DNA of 5,045 nucleotides from Oxalobacteraceae bacterium UBA5157 (GTDB taxonomy: Bacteria; Pseudomonadota; Gammaproteobacteria; Burkholderiales; Burkholderiaceae_D): assembly GCA_002415335.1 (NCBI GenBank), contig DHXL01000138.1, forward strand, positions 11,266-16,310. Direction: 5' to 3'. Shown piece by piece: positions 1-5,045 of this stretch (position 1 is the stretch's first letter; the number at the start of each line of letters is the position of its first letter). A program made the translations under genes and the position numbers. A model generated the notes under the pieces. The model was not told where the DNA came from. It did no database searches and saw only the letters and a list, made by a program, of their open reading frames with translations.

Positions 1-146
1 TGTTCTATCACGCCTGGGTCGGCATGCGCGAAATCCTGATGGACTACGCCAACCCGGCCGGATTGCGCCTGAGCTTGCATGGCGCCGTTATCGTCTGGTT
101 GGTCGGCTGTGCCGGCTGGGCGGCGCAAATTATCTGGAGAGCCTAA
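1..146 (+). CDS. sdhD: Succinate dehydrogenase membrane anchor subunit SdhD, 3' part only
   Basis: SdhD is one of two membrane anchors of respiratory complex II. With SdhC it holds heme b and forms the ubiquinone site that takes electrons from SdhB. The gene is cut by the window start: the first full codon is at 3, 47 residues are visible, and the TAA is at 144-146. The visible part begins FYHAWVGMREILMDY. It aligns by eye with E. coli SdhD HAWIGMWQVLTDY, so the His at 9-11 matches heme ligand His71, and Asp (42-44) and Tyr (45-47) match Asp82 and Tyr83 of the quinone pocket. A hydrophobic segment after the Asn-Pro turn (from about LRLSLHGAVIVW to the end) fits the last membrane helix. The stop lies 2 nt before the sdhA start, so the two are surely co-transcribed and probably translationally coupled. 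The identity is strong from motif and context, although the N-terminal half and the start are not visible. Confidence 0.93.
   Translation, partial: FYHAWVGMREILMDYANPAGLRLSLHGAVIVWLVGCAGWAAQIIWRA
136..141 (+). promoter_or_regulatory. Ribosome binding site that fixes the GTG start of sdhA
   Basis: GGAGAG lies inside the last codons of sdhD, 7 nt before the GTG at 149. This good Shine-Dalgarno match supports GTG as the sdhA start. The first internal Met (residue 25) lies after the FAD-binding glycine motif, so it cannot be the true start. Confidence 0.8.
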
Positions 147-148
147 TC

Positions 149-1927
<1,779 letters not shown>

Positions 1928-1964
1928 TTGTATCGGGATAGCTCATTTTTCTTAATTGATGGTG

Positions 1965-2006
1965 GGGGCAGGGGAATCGGCGCGCTGCGGCACCGGACCC
2001 CGTCCC
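1965..2006 (+). promoter_or_regulatory. GC-rich imperfect hairpin in the sdhA-sdhB spacer
   Basis: GGGGC at 1965-1969 and GGGG at 1971-1974 can pair with CCCC at 1998-2001 and GTCCC at 2002-2006. This makes nine pairs, one of them G-T, with A1970 bulged. The 23-nt interior can form a small extra stem (CGC-GCT-GCG near 1981-1989). No T-run follows, so it does not look like a simple intrinsic terminator. It might mark an mRNA processing or stability element between the sdhA and sdhB parts of the message. The pairing is visible in the sequence; any function is inference. Confidence 0.4.
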
Positions 2007-2018
2007 GCAAAAAAGGAA

Positions 2019-2034
2019 ACCCCGCAAAAGGGGT
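2019..2034 (+). promoter_or_regulatory. sdhB ribosome binding site inside a small hairpin
   Basis: The sdhB Shine-Dalgarno sequence AAGGGG (2028-2033) ends 7 nt before the ATG at 2041. Its GGGGT (2030-2034) is exactly complementary to ACCCC at 2019-2023 with a 6-nt GCAAAA loop. If this five-pair stem forms, most of the ribosome site is masked. The same pentamer ACCCC occurs at 1997-2001 in the upstream hairpin, so alternative pairings are possible. The Shine-Dalgarno call is firm; control by folding is speculative. Confidence 0.5.
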
Positions 2035-2040
2035 AAAACT

Positions 2041-2751
2041 ATGGCACGCACACTAGAATTTCAAATCTACCGCTATGATCCGGACAAGGATGCCAAACCT
2101 TACATGCAACACCTGACGGTGGAGTTGCAGGATACCGACCGGATGTTGCTGGACGCCTTGCAGCGCATCAAAGCGGACGTTGACGATTCGCTCGCACTGC
2201 GTCGATCCTGCCGCGAAGGCGTGTGCGGCTCCGACGCCATGAACATTAACGGCAAGAACGGGCTGGCGTGCACCACCAATCTGAACGAGCTGAAACAGCC
2301 CATCGTGCTGCGCCCCTTGCCCGGGTTGCCGGTAATTCGCGATTTGATCGTCGACATGACGCAGTTCTTCAAGCAATACCATTCGATCAAGCCATTCCTG
2401 ATCAACGACACGATGCCGCCCGAAAAAGAGCGGCTGCAAACGCCGGCGGAACGGGAAGAGCTGGATGGCTTGTATGAATGCATTCTGTGCGCCTGCTGCT
2501 CCACTTCGTGCCCATCGTTCTGGTGGAATCCGGACAAGTTCGTTGGCCCCGCCGGCTTGCTGCAGGCATATCGCTTCATTGCCGATAGCCGCGACGAAGC
2601 GACCAATGAGCGGCTGGACGACCTGGAAGATCCATATCGCCTGTTCCGCTGTCATACGATCATGAATTGCGTGGACGTATGTCCGAAGGGCTTGAATCCG
2701 ACCAGAGCCATCGGCAAGATCAAGGACCTGATGGCGAGGCGCGCAGTCTAA
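2041..2751 (+). CDS. sdhB: Succinate dehydrogenase iron-sulfur subunit SdhB
   Basis: SdhB carries electrons from the SdhA flavin through three iron-sulfur clusters to ubiquinone at the SdhCD membrane interface. The protein is 236 residues, close to 238 in E. coli. The N-terminal ferredoxin-like domain holds the [2Fe-2S] ligands Cys57, Cys62, Asp65 and Cys77 (SCREGVCGSD and LAC); the Asp in place of a fourth Cys is also found in E. coli. The C-terminal domain has CILCACCSTSCP. Cys147, Cys150, Cys153 and Cys214 fit the [4Fe-4S] cluster, and Cys157, Cys204 and Cys210 fit the [3Fe-4S] cluster. Quinone-site residues equivalent to E. coli Pro160, Ser161, Trp164 and His207 are present as Pro158, Ser159, Trp162 and His205. 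The ATG start has AAGGGG 7 nt upstream. All ligands are intact, and the order sdhA-sdhB-sdhE is the expected one. No oddity is seen in the protein itself. Confidence 0.99.
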   Translation: MARTLEFQIYRYDPDKDAKPYMQHLTVELQDTDRMLLDALQRIKADVDDSLALRRSCREGVCGSDAMNINGKNGLACTTNLNELKQPIVLRPLPGLPVIRDLIVDMTQFFKQYHSIKPFLINDTMPPEKERLQTPAEREELDGLYECILCACCSTSCPSFWWNPDKFVGPAGLLQAYRFIADSRDEATNERLDDLEDPYRLFRCHTIMNCVDVCPKGLNPTRAIGKIKDLMARRAV

Positions 2752-2768
2752 CGAATACTCATCTCATA

Positions 2769-2806
2769 CGCTTTTCGTTTTCTGACGCGTGTTAATTCGG
2801 AAAGCG
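2769..2806 (+). promoter_or_regulatory. Possible hairpin in the sdhB-sdhE spacer
   Basis: CGCTTTTCG at 2769-2777 pairs with CGGAAAGCG at 2798-2806 (nine pairs, one G-T) around a 20-nt loop that contains the palindrome ACGCGT (2785-2790). The right arm includes GGAAAG, the only Shine-Dalgarno-like string before sdhE, which is also poorly spaced (15 nt). No T-run follows, so it is not a clear terminator. The complementarity is visible, but the long loop makes formation uncertain. Confidence 0.3.
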
Positions 2807-2819
2807 CGTGACATAGACC

Positions 2820-3098
2820 ATGACAGATACGGCAGTAACCCACCAAACGGATCCGGCAAAGCGCGCGCGCCTGCGCTGGCGCGCGCGTCGCGGCTTGCTT
2901 GAAAACGACTTGATTCTGACGCGCTTTCTGGACGCGCATGAAGCGACGTTGACGGATGAGGAAGTCGACGCCTTTTCGCGCCTGATGGAGCTGTCCGATA
3001 ATGACCTGATGAGCCTACTACTTTCGCGCAAGGAGCTGGATGGCGAGGCCGATTTGCCCCATGTCCGAGCACTCCTGACGACGCTGCGGCGCGTTTGA
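2820..3098 (+). CDS. sdhE: FAD assembly factor SdhE (YgfY/SDH5 family)
   Basis: SdhE is a small soluble all-helical protein that binds SdhA and promotes covalent attachment of FAD, which complex II needs for activity. The protein is 92 residues, against 88 in E. coli. The family signature RGxxE is present as RRGLLEND, with Arg24, Gly25 and Glu28 (E. coli RGMLELD), preceded by the usual Arg-rich stretch LRWRARR. The later parts LTDEEVDAFSRLMELSDNDLM and the Leu-rich C-terminus fit the family's helices. The start is fixed: an in-frame TAG lies at 2814-2816, and no ATG, GTG or TTG occurs in frame between the ATG at 2820 and the signature. The gene has no good Shine-Dalgarno sequence, and its early codons form a strong inverted repeat, so low-level translation is possible. 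This fits a chaperone needed in smaller amounts than SdhA, though that is inference. Placement between sdhB and gltA supports the call. Confidence 0.95.
   Translation: MTDTAVTHQTDPAKRARLRWRARRGLLENDLILTRFLDAHEATLTDEEVDAFSRLMELSDNDLMSLLLSRKELDGEADLPHVRALLTTLRRV
2862..2887 (+). repeat. Perfect 10-bp all-G/C inverted repeat inside sdhE
   Basis: CGCGCGCGCC (2862-2871) is the exact reverse complement of GGCGCGCGCG (2878-2887), with loop TGCGCT. G2861 and T2888 could add a wobble pair. It starts 42 nt after the sdhE start codon and encodes RARLRWRAR (residues 15-23), part of the conserved Arg-rich region before RGxxE. In mRNA this should be a very stable hairpin. It may be only a by-product of Arg and Ala codons in a GC-rich gene. 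Confidence 0.75.
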
Positions 3099-3161
3099 GC
3101 ATCCATTTTTCTTGATTTTCATTTTTATCTATCGACACACCGCTCATTAGAAGGAAGAGCC

Positions 3162-4466
3162 ATGACCAACTCTGACACCAAAGCCACGCTATCGTTTTCC
3201 GACGGTTCTCCCTCAGTCGATTTTCCGATTTACAAAGGTACCGTCGGCCCGGATGTGATCGACATCCGCAAGCTCTACGGCAGTACCGGAAAATTCACCT
3301 ATGATCCAGGCTTCATGTCGACGGCTGCCTGCAATTCGGCAATCACCTATATCGACGGCGACAAGGGTGAACTGCTGTACCGAGGCTATCCGATCGATCA
3401 ACTGGCGGTTAATTGCGATTTCCTCGAAACTTGCTACCTGCTACTGAACGGCGAACTGCCGACTGCAGCGCAGAAGAAGGCATTCGTAACCACCGTGACC
3501 AACCACACGATGGTGCACGAGCAGATGCAATTCTTCTTCCGTGGCTTCCGGCGCGACGCGCATCCGATGTCGGTACTGGTGGGCACCGTCGGCGCATTGT
3601 CGTCGTTCTATCACGACTCGCTCGACATCAACGATCCACACCACCGCGAAGTGTCGGCGATTCGCCTGATTGCCAAGCTGCCGACGCTGGTCGCGATGTC
3701 CTACAAGTATTCGGTGGGGCAGCCGTTCGTCTATCCGCGCAATGACCTGTCGTACAGCGCCAACTTCATGCGCATGATGTTTTCCACCCCGTGCGAAGAG
3801 TACAAGATCAATGATGTGCTGGTGCGCGCGCTTGACCGCATCCTGATCCTGCATGCCGACCACGAGCAGAATGCGTCGACCTCCACCGTGCGTCTGGCCG
3901 GTTCGTCCGGCGCCAACCCGTTTGCGTGTATCGCGGCCGGCATCGCTTGCCTGTGGGGGCCGGCCCACGGCGGCGCCAATGAAGCGGCACTCAACATGCT
4001 GAAGGAAATCGGCTCGGTCGACAAGATCCCCGAATTCATCGCGAAAGTGAAAGACAAGAATTCCGGCATCAAACTGATGGGTTTCGGCCACCGCGTGTAC
4101 AAGAATTTCGACCCGCGCGCGAAACTCATGCGCGAAACATGCCACGAAGTGCTGAATGAACTCGGCCTGCATGACGATCCGCTGTTCAAGCTCGCGATGG
4201 CACTGGAAAAAGTGGCACTGGAAGACGAATATTTCGTGTCGCGCAAGCTGTACCCGAACGTTGACTTTTACTCCGGCATCGTGCAGTCCGCGCTTGGCAT
4301 CCCCGTCTCGCTATTTACCGGTATCTTCGCGATGGCGCGTACGGTGGGCTGGATTGCGCAATGGAACGAGATGATTTCCGATCCGGAACAAAAAATCGGA
4401 CGTCCGCGTCAACTGTTCGTCGGTTCGACGACGCGCGCGGTGGTTCCTATCGCAAAACGTGGTTGA
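3162..4466 (+). CDS. gltA: Citrate synthase, type II (hexameric, probably NADH-sensitive)
   Basis: Citrate synthase condenses acetyl-CoA with oxaloacetate to citrate in the cytoplasm and controls carbon entry into the TCA cycle. The protein is 434 residues, close to 427 in E. coli. Catalytic residues are His269 in WGPAHGGANEA, His310 in MGFGHRVYKN and Asp368 in NVDFYSG. Oxaloacetate-side residues are also visible: His234 in HADHEQNAST, Arg319 in DPRA and Arg393 in MARTVGW. Residues matching the allosteric NADH site of the E. coli enzyme are kept: Tyr150, Arg168, Lys172 and Cys211 (STPCEEY). This suggests the Gram-negative hexameric, NADH-inhibited class. The N-terminal segment (about residues 1-60) is the extra domain typical of type II enzymes. 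AAGGA (3151-3155) lies 6 nt before the ATG. The gene is 63 nt after sdhE, with no clear promoter in between and a terminator 20 nt after its stop. It is therefore probably the last gene of the sdh transcript, though an unseen promoter is possible. Confidence 0.99.
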   Translation: MTNSDTKATLSFSDGSPSVDFPIYKGTVGPDVIDIRKLYGSTGKFTYDPGFMSTAACNSAITYIDGDKGELLYRGYPIDQLAVNCDFLETCYLLLNGELPTAAQKKAFVTTVTNHTMVHEQMQFFFRGFRRDAHPMSVLVGTVGALSSFYHDSLDINDPHHREVSAIRLIAKLPTLVAMSYKYSVGQPFVYPRNDLSYSANFMRMMFSTPCEEYKINDVLVRALDRILILHADHEQNASTSTVRLAGSSGANPFACIAAGIACLWGPAHGGANEAALNMLKEIGSVDKIPEFIAKVKDKNSGIKLMGFGHRVYKNFDPRAKLMRETCHEVLNELGLHDDPLFKLAMALEKVALEDEYFVSRKLYPNVDFYSGIVQSALGIPVSLFTGIFAMARTVGWIAQWNEMISDPEQKIGRPRQLFVGSTTRAVVPIAKRG

Positions 4467-4485
4467 CTGACGCCACGTGTCGCCA

Positions 4486-4516
4486 AAAAAAGCGAGCAGC
4501 CACTGCTCGCTTTTTT
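4486..4516 (+). terminator. Intrinsic terminator after gltA
   Basis: GCGAGCAG (4492-4499) and CTGCTCGC (4503-4510) form a perfect 8-bp stem with a 3-nt CCA loop. An A-run before it (4485-4491) and six Ts after it (4511-4516) extend the pairing to 14 bp and supply the U-tract. The A-run means it could also stop antisense transcription. It starts 20 nt after the gltA stop and separates gltA from sucA. Confidence 0.95.
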
Positions 4517-4532
4517 CTTGTTCGAAATAATA

Positions 4533-4541
4533 TGCTATGCT
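4533..4541 (+). promoter_or_regulatory. Candidate extended -10 promoter for sucA
   Basis: TGCTATGCT matches the extended -10 pattern TGnTATAAT at the TG and at four of six hexamer positions. It sits in an A/T-rich stretch directly after the terminator. A second TATGCT overlaps at 4531-4536. No good -35 box lies at 17 bp spacing, since that region is the terminator T-run; TTGTTC at 4518-4523 is too close. Transcription would start near 4548, giving a leader of about 130 nt. The call rests on motif and position only. Confidence 0.45.
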
Positions 4542-4548
4542 CTCGCTG

Positions 4549-4677
4549 GAATTTACACTTCAGGTCAACGTAGCCCTTCCCCCACAACTTGATGTGCAAT
4601 CCGCTAACCGGTCAGGCCGTGTCGCGGAAGGTTAACTAACCCGCTAATCTCGCGAAACGCGAAGAAAGGTGAGCAAG
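4549..4677 (+). promoter_or_regulatory. Structured leader upstream of sucA
   Basis: This stretch has no convincing gene. It contains CCGCTAA twice, at 4601-4607 and 4641-4647, exactly 40 nt apart. GCG (4624-4626) plus GGTT (4630-4633) can pair with AACC (4638-4641) plus CGC (4642-4644), giving seven pairs with a GAA bulge. TCGCG-AAA-CGCGA (4650-4662) forms a tight 5-bp hairpin ending 2 nt before the AAAGGTGA ribosome site. These are visible pairings; a regulatory role is inference, and no known riboswitch class was recognised. Confidence 0.35.
4665..4672 (+). promoter_or_regulatory. sucA ribosome binding site with tandem ATG start
   Basis: AAAGGTGA resembles the AGGAGGTGA anti-anti-Shine-Dalgarno consensus. 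It ends 5 nt before the ATG at 4678 and 8 nt before a second ATG at 4681. Both spacings are usable, so the protein may begin MMQQ or MQQ. As I recall, related proteins usually begin MMQQ, so 4678 is preferred. Confidence 0.75.
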
Positions 4678-5045
4678 ATGATGCAGCAATCTCTCTCCAA
4701 CTCCTATTTGTTTGGGGGTAACGCCCCGTACGTCGAAGAATTGTACGAGTCGTACCTCGACAATCCCGGCTCGGTGCCGGATAACTGGCGCGCGTACTTC
4801 GACGCGATGCAGCACGTGCCCGCAGTCGATGGTTCGAACAAGCCCGATGTCGCGCACGCATCGGTCATTGCCTCGTTTGCCGAACGTGCAAAACTCGGAC
4901 CGATTCGCACCGTATCCGCTTCGGCCGACGCAGAGATGGGTCGCAAGCGCGTCGCCGCCACGCAGTTGATCGCCGCCTATCGTTACTTGGGTAGCCATTG
5001 GGCCAATCTCGATCCGCTACAGCGTCAGGAGCGCCCGACCATTCC
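4678..5045 (+). CDS. sucA: 2-oxoglutarate dehydrogenase E1 subunit, N-terminal part
   Basis: SucA (also named OdhA) is the thiamine-diphosphate-dependent E1 component of the 2-oxoglutarate dehydrogenase complex. It decarboxylates 2-oxoglutarate and passes the succinyl group to the lipoyl domain of E2. Only 122 codons are visible of a family that is usually about 930-960 residues; the frame is open to the window end. The first 45 residues (SNSYLFGGNAPYVEELYESY, then PGSVPDNWRAYFD) match the E1 N-terminal domain, which in E. coli reads SSYLSGANQSWIEQLYEDF and later DANWRSTF. AEMGRKRVAATQLIAAYR and GSHWANLDPL match the conserved start of the next region (E. coli LQLINAYRFRGHQHANLDPL). The catalytic thiamine-binding domains lie outside the window. 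The gene has its own candidate promoter after a strong terminator, so it is probably expressed apart from sdh-gltA, with sucB and lpd genes expected downstream (not visible). The start is 4678, or possibly the adjacent ATG at 4681. Confidence 0.97.
   Translation, partial: MMQQSLSNSYLFGGNAPYVEELYESYLDNPGSVPDNWRAYFDAMQHVPAVDGSNKPDVAHASVIASFAERAKLGPIRTVSASADAEMGRKRVAATQLIAAYRYLGSHWANLDPLQRQERPTI

Noticed and set aside
2053..2655. 200-codon minus-strand open frame antisense to sdhB
   Set aside because: This is the mirror of the sdhB frame, with no protein features of its own, and sdhB has all its cluster ligands.
3112..3131. TTGATT followed by TATCTA as a gltA promoter
   Set aside because: The spacing between the boxes is only 8 bp and no good -10 lies at 16-18 bp, so a separate gltA promoter is not supported from sequence.
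3441..4172. 243-codon minus-strand open frame inside gltA
   Set aside because: This is a shadow of the gltA codon pattern. It shows no known motif and lies wholly within a gene with an intact catalytic triad.
4467..4484. CACGTG palindrome between the gltA stop and the terminator
   Set aside because: A single 6-bp palindrome without longer symmetric arms is expected by chance in GC-rich DNA and gives no basis for an operator call.
4361..4573. 70-codon + strand frame spanning the end of gltA, the terminator and the promoter region
   Set aside because: It crosses a perfect terminator and overlaps gltA in another frame. The sequence has no family resemblance.
4592..4639. Possible 15-codon leader peptide (starts MCNPLTGQ) upstream of sucA
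   Set aside because: It has an ATG and a stop but no Shine-Dalgarno sequence, and no run of a single regulatory amino acid as in classic attenuators. Chance occurrence is likely.

Overview
This window is a TCA-cycle gene block, all on the + strand, from a bacterium that is most likely a betaproteobacterium of the order Burkholderiales. Three things point there: the gene order sdhD-sdhA-sdhB-sdhE-gltA followed by the 2-oxoglutarate dehydrogenase E1 gene; the E1 N-terminus (MMQQ...SNSYLFGGNAPYVEELYE), which I recall as typical of that order; and moderately GC-rich DNA with GC-rich codon use. Oxalobacteraceae is a plausible family, but that is a guess from memory and was not tested.

Layout. Positions 1-146 hold the 3' end of sdhD, a membrane anchor of succinate dehydrogenase with its heme-ligand His and quinone-site Asp-Tyr. 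sdhA (149-1927, GTG start, 2 nt after sdhD) encodes the FAD subunit. After a 113-nt gap with a G-rich/C-rich foldable leader comes sdhB (2041-2751), the three-cluster iron-sulfur subunit. A 68-nt gap leads to sdhE (2820-3098), the small protein that assists covalent FAD attachment to SdhA. gltA (3162-4466) encodes a type II citrate synthase that keeps several residues of the NADH-inhibition site. A perfect intrinsic terminator (4486-4516) closes this unit. A candidate extended -10 promoter (4533-4541) and a leader of about 130 nt precede sucA/odhA (4678 to beyond the window end), the E1 subunit of 2-oxoglutarate dehydrogenase.

How the genes work together. SdhA, SdhB, SdhC (outside the window) and SdhD form respiratory complex II, which oxidises succinate to fumarate and passes electrons to ubiquinone. 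SdhE matures SdhA. GltA brings acetyl-CoA into the cycle, and SucA starts conversion of 2-oxoglutarate to succinyl-CoA. The terminator plus new promoter suggests that sdh-sdhE-gltA and sucA are separate transcription units.

This is a conserved housekeeping region. I found no mobile element, phage gene, CRISPR array, RNA gene or unknown protein family, and no sign of a new protein system. The points worth a second look are at RNA level: a possible Shine-Dalgarno-masking fold before sdhB, a perfect 10-bp all-G/C inverted repeat early in sdhE together with a poor sdhE ribosome site, and a structured sucA leader. No non-coding stretch exceeds 300 bases; the longest is the 211 nt between gltA and sucA.
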